From: Salegentibacter echinorum
GTDB lineage: Bacteria > Bacteroidota > Bacteroidia > Flavobacteriales > Flavobacteriaceae
DNA length: 51,367 bases
Assembly: GCF_900129445.1 (NCBI RefSeq)
Contig: NZ_FQVT01000019.1
Span: 1-51,367 of the forward strand
Reading direction: 5' to 3'
Shown: positions 27,301 through 35,893 of the stretch, one piece after another
Position numbering within the stretch: the first letter of the stretch is position 1
Layout of the letters: each line of letters starts with the position of its first letter
The notes under the pieces: model-generated
What the model saw: only the letters and a program-made list of their open reading frames with translations
Database searches by the model: none
Told to the model about the DNA's origin: nothing
Program-made: the position numbers and the translations under genes

Positions 27301-27510
27301 AATATATTATTTTCTGGTTATAGTGCTAAATTATTTATGAGCAATAAAAAATAGTCCCTATAACTAGTTAATTAACAGATTTTAACGTCCGGTTTAGTCA
27401 AATCCATTATGAAATTAGTGGATTGCGTTAATGACCACTTTTAAACCGGTTAAAACTTGCAAAAAATCTATTCATTTTAGTACTTTAGGCCGGTCTAAAA
27501 AGTTGTAAAT

Positions 27511-28350
27511 ATGAAACAGTATCACGATCTTTTAAAACATATCCTTGAAAAGGGCACAGATAAAGGTGACCGCACCGGTACCGGTACCCGAAGTGTATTT
27601 GGTCACCAAATGCGCTTTGATCTTAGCGAGGGCTTTCCTATGGTTACCACGAAAAAATTACATTTAAAATCTATAATTTATGAACTGTTATGGTTTCTAA
27701 AAGGTGATACCAACGTGCAGTACCTACAGGAAAACGGCGTAAAGATTTGGAACGAGTGGGCCGATGAAAATGGGGATCTTGGTCCTGTTTATGGGCACCA
27801 ATGGCGCAACTGGAATAATGAAGAAATAGACCAAATTGCCGAGACCGTAGAGATCTTAAAGAAAAATCCAAATAGCAGAAGAATGTTGGTTTCTGCCTGG
27901 AATCCCTCGGTGATGCCAGATACATCAAAATCATTTTCAGAAAATGTAGCCAATGGAAAAGCAGCGCTGCCTCCCTGTCACGCCTTTTTTCAGTTCTATG
28001 TAAGCCCTAATGAAAACGGCAAACCAAAGTTATCCCTACAATTGTACCAAAGAAGTGCCGATGTCTTTTTGGGAGTGCCATTTAACATCGCTTCCTATGC
28101 TTTATTTACCATGATGATGGCGCAGGTTTGCGATTATGAAGCGGGGGATTTCATCCACACCTTTGGCGATGTTCATATTTACAACAATCACAGAGAGCAG
28201 GTAAAACTCCAACTTTCTCGTGAACCCAGAGCATTACCTAAGATGAAAATTAATCCCGAAATAAAAGATATTTTTGGATTTAGCTATAAAGATTTTAATT
28301 TAGAAGACTATAATCCGCATCCGGGAATTAAAGCAAAGGTTGCGGTATAA
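27511..28350 (+). CDS. thyA: Thymidylate synthase
   Basis: A 279-aa enzyme converting dUMP to dTMP with methylene-tetrahydrofolate. [20 protein letters not shown] binds substrate, the catalytic Cys156 is in [12 protein letters not shown], and [18 protein letters not shown] is the dUMP-binding signature. It is slightly longer than the E. coli enzyme because of a small insertion ([14 protein letters not shown]) just before the active-site cysteine. Dihydrofolate reductase, which recycles its product, is 5 kb downstream on the same strand. The next two small genes follow with gaps of about 30 bases. Confidence 0.95.
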   Translation: MKQYHDLLKHILEKGTDKGDRTGTGTRSVFGHQMRFDLSEGFPMVTTKKLHLKSIIYELLWFLKGDTNVQYLQENGVKIWNEWADENGDLGPVYGHQWRNWNNEEIDQIAETVEILKKNPNSRRMLVSAWNPSVMPDTSKSFSENVANGKAALPPCHAFFQFYVSPNENGKPKLSLQLYQRSADVFLGVPFNIASYALFTMMMAQVCDYEAGDFIHTFGDVHIYNNHREQVKLQLSREPRALPKMKINPEIKDIFGFSYKDFNLEDYNPHPGIKAKVAV

Positions 28351-28381
28351 AACTGAATTATTAAATTAAAACTGAATTTTT

Positions 28382-28759
28382 ATGAAAAAGTTTATGCTTA
28401 TCACATGTTTTATCATTGGCGGTTTTGCCACTGCGCAAGCCCAGCAAACTTCTCCTGTTTGGCCGGGTTGTGAAGATGCCGAAGATGTAAAGGCCTGTTT
28501 TAATCAAAAGCTCGCTCAACACGTAAGAAAAAATTATGAATATCCGCAAAGTGAGGATGGTGAATACATAAGGGGAAAAGTAAAAATCTCTTTTACCATC
28601 ACAGAAGAAGGAAAAGCGGTAGTAGAATCTGTAGAGGGAGATAAAGCCGAAGTAAACGCAGCAGCAAAAGCGATGATACAAAAAATTCCAGATATGGAAC
28701 CCGGCACTTTAAACGGAGAGCCAGACGATCGTAATTTCACCGTTCCTTTTAATTTCTAG
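28382..28759 (+). CDS. Secreted TonB-C-like protein, copy 1
   Basis: A 125-aa protein with a signal peptide (residues 1-20, ending QAQ) and a compact TonB C-terminal-like fold (YIRGKVKISFTITEEGKAVV, then the PDMEPGTLNG end). It lacks the membrane anchor and proline-rich linker of true TonB, so it is not a classical energy transducer. Two cysteines in WPGCEDAEDVKACF are conserved in copy 2 and may form a disulfide. It may sit in the periplasm and bind outer-membrane partners. It is immediately downstream of thyA and is followed 32 bases later by its paralog. Confidence 0.8.
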   Translation: MKKFMLITCFIIGGFATAQAQQTSPVWPGCEDAEDVKACFNQKLAQHVRKNYEYPQSEDGEYIRGKVKISFTITEEGKAVVESVEGDKAEVNAAAKAMIQKIPDMEPGTLNGEPDDRNFTVPFNF

Positions 28760-28791
28760 ATTAGAAATTTTAAATCTTAATACTCCCAGCT

Positions 28792-29202
28792 ATGAGAAAA
28801 CTTTTATTTTGCTTTTTTCTTTTAACCGGTTTTTTCGCCTTTGCCCAAAACGATGTGGAAGTAAAAGGAAATTCCGTAAATGTAAAAGAAAAAGCTCCCA
28901 TCTGGCCGGGCTGTGAAACCACCCTAAAAAAAGAAGAATGCTTTAATGAAAAGTTTATAAAACTTGTAAAAGAGCATTATAGATACCCGCGTAATGCTGA
29001 AGGGGAGTTTATAAGAGGGAAAGTGCTTGTTGCGCTGGAAATAAACAAAGAAGGTAAAGCTATAATCAATTCGGTTGAAGGGGAGCAAAAACCTATTGTT
29101 ACCGCGGTAAAAGAAATGCTTAAACATTTACCGCAAATGCAACCGGGAACCATAGCGGGAAAACCAACCGCTATTAGCTACAAAATTCCGCTAAACCTGT
29201 AA
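28792..29202 (+). CDS. Secreted TonB-C-like protein, copy 2
   Basis: A 136-aa paralog of the preceding gene: signal peptide (residues 1-18, ending AFAQ), then the shared WPGCE...C pair, YPRNAEGEFIRGKVLVALEI and LPQMQPGTIAGK. The copies align along most of their length, indicating a tandem duplication. Function is unknown; a periplasmic TonB-C fold without anchor is the best reading. A strong terminator hairpin follows 25 bases after the stop, ending the probable thyA operon. Confidence 0.8.
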   Translation: MRKLLFCFFLLTGFFAFAQNDVEVKGNSVNVKEKAPIWPGCETTLKKEECFNEKFIKLVKEHYRYPRNAEGEFIRGKVLVALEINKEGKAIINSVEGEQKPIVTAVKEMLKHLPQMQPGTIAGKPTAISYKIPLNL

Positions 29203-29227
29203 TTATTATAATCTTATATTTGCTAAT

Positions 29228-29282
29228 CTGATGTTTGTTGCTATAGAAGTAAACCTAAAGCAACAAGCATCAGGTTTTTTTA
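29228..29282 (+). terminator. Rho-independent terminator of the thyA operon
   Basis: CTGATGTTTGTTGCT (29228-29242) pairs with AGCAACAAGCATCAG (29259-29273), 15 bp with one G-T wobble, followed by a T-run. Confidence 0.85.
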
Positions 29283-29496
29283 TTTTTGGCTGTTGGAGGA
29301 TTGAATTTCAAAATTATTCCACTCTCATTTTTTGATATATTTTTGCATTTCCCAGTTTTCTCAATTTTTATAGAAATTGAAGTTATTACAGTTTCGGCTT
29401 TCAATTGCTGTTTCTGTATTTTTTTAACTTTTAAACATTCGATTTTATTTAACTTGCCCTTAACTACCGGAGGTTTCAAACCCATTGAAAAAATTG

Positions 29497-29504
29497 TAAA
29501 TTTG
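29497..29504 (+). promoter_or_regulatory. -7 promoter box of egtB
   Basis: TAAATTTG is an exact TAnnTTTG match 29 bases before the egtB start. A TTT at 29474-29476 lies 20 bases upstream, close to the expected position of the upstream element. Confidence 0.55.
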
Positions 29505-29533
29505 ATTGGTACTCAAAAAAGCACCACTTTTTT

Positions 29534-30697
29534 ATGCAATCACAACACGAATTACTAGATTTTTTTACACAAACCAGGGCACGTTCAGAAGAAATTTGTT
29601 CCCATTTGAAGACTGAAGATTATGTGGTACAACCGGTAGAAAACGTTTCGCCGCCTAAATGGCACCTGGGGCATACCACCTGGTTTTTTGAAGAATTTGT
29701 ACTTAAGCCTCATCAAAAAGATTATCAGCTTTTTGATGAAAATTCGGCATACGTTTTCAATAGTTACTACGAAAGCGTGGGCGATAAAGTGATTCGCACT
29801 AACCGTGGAAATTTATCCAGACCAACCGTATCATGGATCTATGATTACCGTGACTATGTAACAAAAGCACTAAAAGAGTTTTTAAAAGAAGCCGAAATTT
29901 CTAAAGAGCTCTGCGGAATTATAGAAATTGGTTGTCATCACGAAAAGCAGCATCAGGAATTACTGCTAACCGATATAAAGTTTATCCTGGGAAACAATCC
30001 TCTTTTTCCGAAGTATAACGATAAGTTTAAAGAAAACCCTATTCAGAATTTTACACAGGAATGGATAAGTGTTTCTGAAGATATTTACCAGGTAGGTCAT
30101 CAATCTAATGATTTCTGTTATGATAACGAAATGGGTACGCACAAGGTTTATTTAAACGACTTCGAAATTTCCAATAAGCTTATCACCAATGCCGAATTTA
30201 TAGAATTCATAGAAGATGGTGCTTACGAGCAGGTATTGCTTTGGCATGCCGAAGGCTGGGACTGGATAAACACCAACAATATTAAAGCGCCACTTTACTG
30301 GCATCATACTAACGGTAACTGGCATCAATACACACTAAACGGCCTGGAAAAAATTAATCCTGCAGCTCCTCTAAGCCATATTTCCTATTACGAAGCTTTT
30401 GCTTTCGCGCAATGGAAAGGTTTGCGTTTGCCCACAGAGTTTGAATGGGAAGTTGCTCAAGATAAATTCGACTGGGGGAACCGCTGGGAATGGACCGAAA
30501 GTGCCTATTCTCCCTATCCAAATTTCAAAAAACCAGAAGGAGCACTTGGCGAATATAACGGTAAGTTTATGGTAAGTCAAAAAGTATTGAGGGGAGCCTC
30601 GGTGGCTACTTCCCCCAATCATTCCAGGCATACCTACCGCAATTTTTTTCATCCTCAATTACGCTGGCAGTTTACCGGATTACGACTTGCCAAATAA
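29534..30697 (+). CDS. egtB: Ergothioneine biosynthesis sulfoxide synthase EgtB
   Basis: A 387-aa non-heme iron enzyme that joins a thiol (cysteine or gamma-glutamylcysteine) to hercynine using O2. The N-terminal DinB-like domain supplies iron ligands in KWHLGHTTWFFEEF and in the HxxxH motif of HHEKQHQELLLTDIK. Residues about 185-387 are a formylglycine-generating/FGE-sulfatase domain (HISYYEAFAFAQWKGLRLP, then FHPQLRWQFTGLRL). Length is at the lower end for EgtB. The start follows a consensus -7 box. EgtD lies 13 bases downstream, so this is a two-gene operon for histidine-derived thiol synthesis. The preferred thiol donor cannot be read directly. Confidence 0.9.
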   Translation: MQSQHELLDFFTQTRARSEEICSHLKTEDYVVQPVENVSPPKWHLGHTTWFFEEFVLKPHQKDYQLFDENSAYVFNSYYESVGDKVIRTNRGNLSRPTVSWIYDYRDYVTKALKEFLKEAEISKELCGIIEIGCHHEKQHQELLLTDIKFILGNNPLFPKYNDKFKENPIQNFTQEWISVSEDIYQVGHQSNDFCYDNEMGTHKVYLNDFEISNKLITNAEFIEFIEDGAYEQVLLWHAEGWDWINTNNIKAPLYWHHTNGNWHQYTLNGLEKINPAAPLSHISYYEAFAFAQWKGLRLPTEFEWEVAQDKFDWGNRWEWTESAYSPYPNFKKPEGALGEYNGKFMVSQKVLRGASVATSPNHSRHTYRNFFHPQLRWQFTGLRLAK

Positions 30698-30710
30698 CTT
30701 AAAAAACTAA

Positions 30711-31697
30711 ATGAAAACCACATCGACTAAATTTCAATCGGCGTTTGAAGAAGACGTTTACAAGGGACTTATAAGCTTTCCAAAATATTTACATTCCAAA
30801 TACATTTACGACCAAAAGGGAGATAAACTCTTTCAGCAAATAATGGATATGCCAGAATATTATCTTACCAATTGTGAGTTTAATATTCTGCAAAGGCATA
30901 AAGATGCCATTGCTGAAATTATAGGAGAAGAAAGAGGAAAGCTGCATACCAATAAAGGCTTCGACCTCATAGAACTGGGCGCCGGGGACGGCAAAAAAAC
31001 AAAAATCCTGCTAAAACATCTTGTTGATAAAAATTACGATTTCAAGTATTTACCCATAGATATTAGCCAGCATGTTTTAGACGAACTCGCAGCTTCTTTG
31101 AACGTTGAAATCCCTCGCTTAAATGTAAAAATTCAACAAGGTACTTATTTTAAAACCCTGGAAAATATTGCCGATTATAGCGAGCGCAGGAAAGTGATTT
31201 TGGTGCTGGGTTCCAATATTGGGAATTTAATGCACGAAGACGCCATTAATTTTCTTCGGAATATTCAACAGGCTATGTCGCCAGATGACATGCTAATTAT
31301 GGGCTTTGACCAGAAAAAAGATCCACAGAAAATTTTAGATGCTTATAATGATCCGGCAGGAATCACCGAAGCTTTTAATAAAAATCTTTTGGTACGTATT
31401 AATAGAGAATTAGACGCCAATTTTGATGTGGATAATTTTCTGCACTGGGAAACCTACGATCCAGAAAGTGGCACAGCCAAAAGTTTTTTGGTAAGCAAAA
31501 TAGCACAAAGAGTACATTTGAACAAGTTGGAACTGGAAGTGAAATTTGATGCCTGGGAAAGTATTCATACCGAAATTTCCCAAAAATATGATGATAAAGT
31601 GGTAGAATGGCTGGCAAAAGAAGCGGGTTTAAGCATTGAAAACAGTTTTAAAGATCGTGAGAATTATTATAAAAATTATATTTTCAAGAGAGTATAG
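30711..31697 (+). CDS. egtD: L-histidine N-alpha-methyltransferase EgtD
   Basis: A 328-aa SAM-dependent enzyme that trimethylates histidine to hercynine, the first step of ergothioneine synthesis. Family blocks are clear: FPKYLHSKYIYDQKGDKLF, MPEYYLTNCE, the SAM loop DLIELGAGDGKKTK, and LGSNIGNL near residue 168. The C-terminal segment (EVKFDAWESIHTEISQKY) matches the histidine-binding part of EgtD. Length is normal (about 320). It lies immediately downstream of egtB and completes the minimal oxygen-dependent pathway together with a C-S lyase. Confidence 0.92.
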   Translation: MKTTSTKFQSAFEEDVYKGLISFPKYLHSKYIYDQKGDKLFQQIMDMPEYYLTNCEFNILQRHKDAIAEIIGEERGKLHTNKGFDLIELGAGDGKKTKILLKHLVDKNYDFKYLPIDISQHVLDELAASLNVEIPRLNVKIQQGTYFKTLENIADYSERRKVILVLGSNIGNLMHEDAINFLRNIQQAMSPDDMLIMGFDQKKDPQKILDAYNDPAGITEAFNKNLLVRINRELDANFDVDNFLHWETYDPESGTAKSFLVSKIAQRVHLNKLELEVKFDAWESIHTEISQKYDDKVVEWLAKEAGLSIENSFKDRENYYKNYIFKRV

Positions 31698-31904
31698 ACT
31701 TTAATCCCTTGAAATAAAAAACGCTCTAATTATCAACATTCTAATAACCAACCAACTTAAAACTTTTAAAATTAAAAAAATAGCCACAAAAACTCCAAGA
31801 CAAAAAAAACTACGAAGCTCGGGGCATATTTGGGAGATACCACAGGGTTTTATAATTACTGAACCTGTTTCACTTTAACATTTCTCAACCTGGGATATTA
31901 AAAA

Positions 31905-32993
31905 TCAGGATTTAACAAATCCTCTAATTTTTTTCACTAAAAAATCCAGTTCTTTTTCTGTATTAAAATAATGAAAGCTTACACGAATTCCATCACCGCG
32001 TTGGGAAGTAATTATATTTTCACTTCTTAGATATTCAAATAATTTATCGCCCCCTTTAATATTAAAGATGGAAGTATGTTCTGTTCTTTTAACCACCGCT
32101 TCTTCCAGCAGGTTCATTTTGGTAAATTCAGCTTTAGCCAGTTCTTTTAATGTATTAATTTGGGCATAGATCTTAGTTTTACCAGTTTTATCTATCAACT
32201 TAAGCGCGGCAAGTAAACTCCCAAAATTAAGCGTATCTTGATGACCGGGCTCAAACTTCCCTATAAAGCTGCCTTCCTGGGCTTTATATTTCCCCTGCAG
32301 CGAACCAAAACCTAGATTCTTTGGAGTCACTTTCTCTTCTACTTCTTCTTTAAATAGCATAAAAGCATTTCCATATCCGGCGTTTAACCATTTATAAGTG
32401 CTACAAATAAGCACATCCAATCCGCTAGATTCAAAACTAAAAGCTTCTGTTCCGCAAAATTGGGTGCCGTCGCCGATAAATAAAGTTTCAGGATATTTTT
32501 CCTTTAATTCCTTTATAAAATCGAGGTTAATTTTTATACCATTTAAATACTGGACAATGCTAAACGCAAAAAAATTGGGTTGTTTTCTTTTAAAAGCTTC
32601 AGCGATATTTTGCTCTAAATTTTCATTTATTTCGGCATAAGAAATCTTAAACTCCCTGCTTTCTACCGCCCAATTTATTGAGGGATAATCATTATTCAGC
32701 AATAAAGCATTTTTATTCTCTTTGAGTCCTTCCAGTAGTGTATTAAATCCGAAAGAAAAATTGGGCACTAAAGCTACCCGTTGCGGTGCAGCATCACAAA
32801 ACTTCCCGAGCATTTCCCTGGTATCGGCTAAAATATGCGCTTGTTTTTCTTTAAAAACACTCGCTCCCAGTAAAAAATCCAGGTCATGTTCCTGCCTAAA
32901 CTCCCAAACCGCCTCGGGCAACAAACCAGATGCGGCTGTGTTTAAATAAGTGTATTGCTCTAAAACGGGAAAGCCTTTTCTTAAATTCTCCAT
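31905..32993 (-). CDS. PLP class V aminotransferase; EgtE candidate
   Basis: A protein of about 362 aa of the class V aminotransferase/cysteine desulfurase fold. The PLP lysine is in CSTYKWLNAGYG, GDGTQFCG provides the cofactor aspartate, and YLNTAASGLLP is the usual start block. The better start is ATG at 32993 (MENLRKGFP); a frame extends upstream to 33038 but would run into the divergent promoter. It is convergent with egtD. Ergothioneine synthesis needs a PLP C-S lyase (EgtE) of this superfamily, so it is a candidate for the last step. Cysteine desulfurase or another transaminase remains possible. Confidence 0.7.
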   Translation of the reverse strand: MENLRKGFPVLEQYTYLNTAASGLLPEAVWEFRQEHDLDFLLGASVFKEKQAHILADTREMLGKFCDAAPQRVALVPNFSFGFNTLLEGLKENKNALLLNNDYPSINWAVESREFKISYAEINENLEQNIAEAFKRKQPNFFAFSIVQYLNGIKINLDFIKELKEKYPETLFIGDGTQFCGTEAFSFESSGLDVLICSTYKWLNAGYGNAFMLFKEEVEEKVTPKNLGFGSLQGKYKAQEGSFIGKFEPGHQDTLNFGSLLAALKLIDKTGKTKIYAQINTLKELAKAEFTKMNLLEEAVVKRTEHTSIFNIKGGDKLFEYLRSENIITSQRGDGIRVSFHYFNTEKELDFLVKKIRGFVKS

Positions 32994-33022
32994 AATCCTA
33001 CCTAAATTGTTAATGAAATCTG

Positions 33023-33030
33023 TAAATTTG
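33023..33030 (+). promoter_or_regulatory. -7 promoter box of the 2TM-folA operon
   Basis: TAAATTTG is an exact TAnnTTTG match. Transcription would start near 33036, which makes ATG 33057, not ATG 33033, the likely start of the next gene. A TTG at 33007 is only 13 bases upstream, closer than usual. Confidence 0.5.
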
Positions 33031-33056
33031 GAATGCACACTAAAGTACTTCTAATT

Positions 33057-33554
33057 ATGTTTTCTAAAAAGAAAAATAAGGCCAAAATGGACGCCGAGGA
33101 GCGTGAACTTTATGAAAACGCCCGCAAACGTACCGTTCAGAAAAAAAGATTATTTCAGCATTTTATCATATTTTTAGTGGGTGCAGTCCTATTAATTGTG
33201 CTCAATGTCGTTATTGGCTATAAAGAGAATTTTATGCCACTGGGCTATAACTGGTTCGTATGGGCGATACTTTTGTGGGCCTTTATCTTTCTTATTCATC
33301 TGCTGAATGTCTTCGTAACCAACAAATTCATGGGAAAGGAATGGAAGGACAGACAAATGAGCAAATTAGTAGAGAAACAAAAAAAGAAAATTGCTGAAAT
33401 GCGGAAGCAGGTAGAAAAAGATTTTCCCGCCGAAGCACCAAAGAAAGAAACTAAGAAAGAGACTAATTTTCACCCAGAAATAAAGCCAAAAGATGAGGAA
33501 TTCAGGCCAAAACTGGGAGATAGCAACAAGCCAGACCAACCTTACAATACTTAA
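33057..33554 (+). CDS. 2TM-domain membrane protein
   Basis: About 165 aa. The N-terminus is basic (MFSKKKNKAKMDAEE), followed by two membrane helices (FLVGAVLLIVLNVVI and YNWFVWAILLWAFIFLIHLL) separated by a short loop, then a charged Lys/Glu-rich tail. This fits the small 2TM-domain family seen in Flavobacteriia, often near folA or LytTR regulators; function is unknown. ATG 33057 is preferred over 33033 because of the promoter position. It ends 4 bases before folA, so the two are co-transcribed. Confidence 0.75.
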   Translation: MFSKKKNKAKMDAEERELYENARKRTVQKKRLFQHFIIFLVGAVLLIVLNVVIGYKENFMPLGYNWFVWAILLWAFIFLIHLLNVFVTNKFMGKEWKDRQMSKLVEKQKKKIAEMRKQVEKDFPAEAPKKETKKETNFHPEIKPKDEEFRPKLGDSNKPDQPYNT

Positions 33555-33558
33555 ATTT

Positions 33559-34041
33559 ATGATTACAATGATTGCCGCTGCCGGTGAAGATAATGAACTG
33601 GGGAAAGATCAAGACCTGGTTTGGCATTTACCAGATGATTTTAAACGTTTTAAAAAGCTCACCACGGGACACCACATTATTATGGGCAGAAAGACTTTCG
33701 AAACTTTCCCAAAACCCTTACCTCACCGCACCCACGTGGTAATTACAAAAAACGAGAGTTATTTGGCAAAAGATGCAATTGTGGTCAATTCTTTAGAAAA
33801 AGCCCTTGAGATTGCTAAAAGCGACGACCAGCCATTTATTATTGGAGGTGGCGAAATTTATAAATTGGGAATGGAAGTAGCCGAAAAAATTGAATTGACC
33901 AGGGTTCACGGCACTTTTGAAGCAGACACCTTTTTTCCTAACATCGAACCAGAGAACTGGCAATTGGAAAGTGAAAAATTTCACGAGAAAGACGAGAAAC
34001 ATGATTATGCTTTTACATACCAAACTTTTATAAAGAAATAA
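33559..34041 (+). CDS. folA: Dihydrofolate reductase
   Basis: A 160-aa NADPH enzyme that reduces dihydrofolate to tetrahydrofolate and so supports ThyA. MITMIAAAGEDNELGKDQDL is the usual start, VWHLPDD supplies the active-site Asp, and GRKTFETFPKPLPHRTHVV and FIIGGGEIYKLGM bind NADPH. The start is ATG 33559; an upstream in-frame ATG at 33493 lies inside the preceding gene and would add a non-homologous 22 residues. Length (160) is normal. Confidence 0.93.
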   Translation: MITMIAAAGEDNELGKDQDLVWHLPDDFKRFKKLTTGHHIIMGRKTFETFPKPLPHRTHVVITKNESYLAKDAIVVNSLEKALEIAKSDDQPFIIGGGEIYKLGMEVAEKIELTRVHGTFEADTFFPNIEPENWQLESEKFHEKDEKHDYAFTYQTFIKK

Positions 34042-34174
34042 AACATTGATTCAGCTAAATTATCCTGGCTTTAATAATTTCACAATTCTTAACAGGACAG
34101 CTTATTCTTTTAGCAATTTATTGACGCAGAAGCACCACAGTACTTAGTAATTTGTATGAAAATACAAATGAATT

Positions 34175-34675
34175 ATGAGCACTAAAAAAATGACTAAAGA
34201 CGAGGCTTTATCTAAAATGAAGTCTATGGTAAAAAGTATAAAAACAGCTATGATGGTGACAGACTTTGGCAACAAGCCGCTTAGTGCTGTACCCATGACC
34301 ACTAAAGAAGTAGATAAAGAAGGAAACATCTGGTTTTTTAGTCCGTTAGATAGTGACCACAACGCAGATATTGCCAAAGATAATGATGTGCAATTGCTTT
34401 ACAGCGATGTATCAGATAAGGAGTTTATTAGCATATATGGGAAAGCAAGCATCGAAACCAATAAAGATGTTTTAAAAGAATTCTACAGCAAAATTGACGA
34501 CGCCTGGTTCGCTGGCCCAGATGATCCCAACTTAACTGCAATTAAATTTATACCAAAAGAAGCATACTTTTGGGACACCAAACAAAATAAATATGTAAGC
34601 TTATTGAAAATTGGTGCAACTGCGGTAACCGGCGACTCGAAGGATATTGGCGAAAAAGGAAAATTAGATTTATAA
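34175..34675 (+). CDS. General stress protein 26-like FMN-binding protein
   Basis: A 166-aa pyridoxamine-5'-phosphate-oxidase-fold protein. The core strands (TAMMVTDFGNKPLSAVPMTT, GNIWFFSPLDSDHNADIAKD, FISIYGKASI and WFAGPDDPNLTAIKF) match the GSP26/split-barrel flavin-binding family. Members respond to general stress and probably bind FMN or a related cofactor; the substrate is unknown. It is a single gene; a hairpin about 150 bases downstream (34821-34858) may end its transcript. Confidence 0.8.
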   Translation: MSTKKMTKDEALSKMKSMVKSIKTAMMVTDFGNKPLSAVPMTTKEVDKEGNIWFFSPLDSDHNADIAKDNDVQLLYSDVSDKEFISIYGKASIETNKDVLKEFYSKIDDAWFAGPDDPNLTAIKFIPKEAYFWDTKQNKYVSLLKIGATAVTGDSKDIGEKGKLDL

Positions 34676-34820
34676 TATTTCTCTACTCACTCTTTATCTG
34701 CAAAGTTCCAATAGCAAGGGTAAGTAATTATAAAATCGTTTTAAAACCTGCCTATAACTGGAAATCTGGTAATTAATTTTTGATTTTACCGAACATCAAT
34801 GATTTATCACTCGATTTAAA

Positions 34821-34862
34821 AAAAGACTTCACTAATAATTCAAATTATGAGGTCTTTTTTTT
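34821..34862 (+). terminator. Terminator-like hairpin before fabD
   Basis: AAAAGACTTCA (34821-34831) pairs with TGAGGTCTTTT (34848-34858), with one G-T wobble, followed by a T-run. It lies about 35 bases before fabD; it may end the upstream transcript or act as an attenuator of fabD. Confidence 0.6.
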
Positions 34863-34896
34863 TATTTCTATTTTAGCCAACTCTAAATCAAAACTT

Positions 34897-35778
34897 ATGA
34901 ATGCATATATTTTTCCCGGCCAGGGAGCACAATTCTCAGGGATGGGGTTAGATTTGTATGAAAACTCTCCAAAGGCACAAGAATTATTTGAAAGAGCAAA
35001 TGAGATATTAGGATTTTCTATCACCGATATTATGTTTGAAGGTTCTGCCGAGGATTTAAAACAAACTAAAGTTACCCAACCCGCTATATTTTTACATTCA
35101 GTGATTTTAAGCAAGGTTTTAGGGGAAGAGTTTAAACCAGATATGGTAGCAGGACACTCCCTTGGGGAATTCTCTGCCCTGGTTGCGAATAATACGCTTA
35201 GTTTTGAAGACGCTCTGCAATTGGTATATAAACGAGCTATGGCTATGCAAAATGCTTGTGAATTACAAAAATCTACAATGGCTGCGGTTTTAGGCCTGGA
35301 AGATGAAGTAGTAGAAGCCGTTTGTGCCGAAATCACGGGAACAGTAGTACCTGCAAATTATAACTGCCCGGGGCAACTGGTGATTTCGGGAGATGTTAAA
35401 GCTGTTGAAGATGCCTGTGCTGCTTTAAAGGAACGCGGAGCAAAAAGAGCGATGATATTGCCGGTAGGTGGTGCTTTTCACTCGCCTTTAATGGAACCAG
35501 CCAGAAAAGAACTTGCTGATGCCATTGAAAACACAAAATTCAATAAACCTAGCTGTCCTATTTATCAGAACGTAAGCACTTTTGCGGTAACCGATCCGGA
35601 GGAAATTAAAAAGAACCTTGTTTTTCAATTAACCGCTCCCGTAAAATGGACCCAGAGTGTGCAAAACATGATGGCAGACGGCGCTACAAAATTCACTGAA
35701 GTTGGCCCCGGTAAAGTTTTACAGGGATTGGTGAAAAAGATAAATCGCAAGATGGAAACTGCTTCGGCAAGTGTTTAA
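34897..35778 (+). CDS. fabD: Malonyl-CoA:ACP transacylase
   Basis: About 293 aa. It moves malonyl from CoA to acyl carrier protein to start fatty acid elongation. FPGQGAQFSGMG is the N-terminal oxyanion segment, the nucleophile is Ser in GHSLGEFSAL, and the catalytic His is in GGAFHSPLM. The start is ATG 34897 (MNAYIFPGQGAQ); an upstream frame from 34780 would include the terminator-like hairpin and is not conserved. A bidirectional terminator follows. The length is usual for FabD. Confidence 0.93.
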   Translation: MNAYIFPGQGAQFSGMGLDLYENSPKAQELFERANEILGFSITDIMFEGSAEDLKQTKVTQPAIFLHSVILSKVLGEEFKPDMVAGHSLGEFSALVANNTLSFEDALQLVYKRAMAMQNACELQKSTMAAVLGLEDEVVEAVCAEITGTVVPANYNCPGQLVISGDVKAVEDACAALKERGAKRAMILPVGGAFHSPLMEPARKELADAIENTKFNKPSCPIYQNVSTFAVTDPEEIKKNLVFQLTAPVKWTQSVQNMMADGATKFTEVGPGKVLQGLVKKINRKMETASASV

Positions 35779-35835
35779 GTCTTTAAAAACATACATAAAG
35801 CTTAACTAATTGCACCTAAACATTATAAAAGTAAA

Positions 35836-35870
35836 AAATCCTGAGACTTATTCGCCTCAGGATTTTTTTT
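35836..35870. terminator. Bidirectional terminator fabD/DegT
   Basis: AAATCCTGAG (35836-35845) and CTCAGGATTT (35856-35865) form a 10-bp stem with A- and T-rich flanks between convergent genes. Confidence 0.85.
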
Positions 35871-35893
35871 GGAGCTTATCTACTTTGCAGGAA

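Larger units (their letters stand above)
29203..29533. other. Intergenic region before egtB
   Basis: It holds the terminator (29228-29282) and the egtB promoter box (29497-29504). The middle is AT-rich and shows no convincing gene. Confidence 0.5.

Noticed and set aside
29286-29558. A 90-codon frame between the terminator and egtB
   Set aside because: Phe/Ile-rich translation from AT-rich DNA, no ribosome site, and it overlaps the egtB start.
33033-33056. Upstream ATG of the 2TM protein
   Set aside because: The -7 box ends at 33030, so transcription would start at or after this ATG; ATG 33057 fits better.
33493-33558. Upstream ATG for dihydrofolate reductase
   Set aside because: It overlaps the end of the 2TM gene in another frame; MITMIAAAGED is the family start.
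34780-34896. N-terminal extension of FabD
   Set aside because: It includes a terminator-like hairpin and its translation has no similarity to the FabD start.
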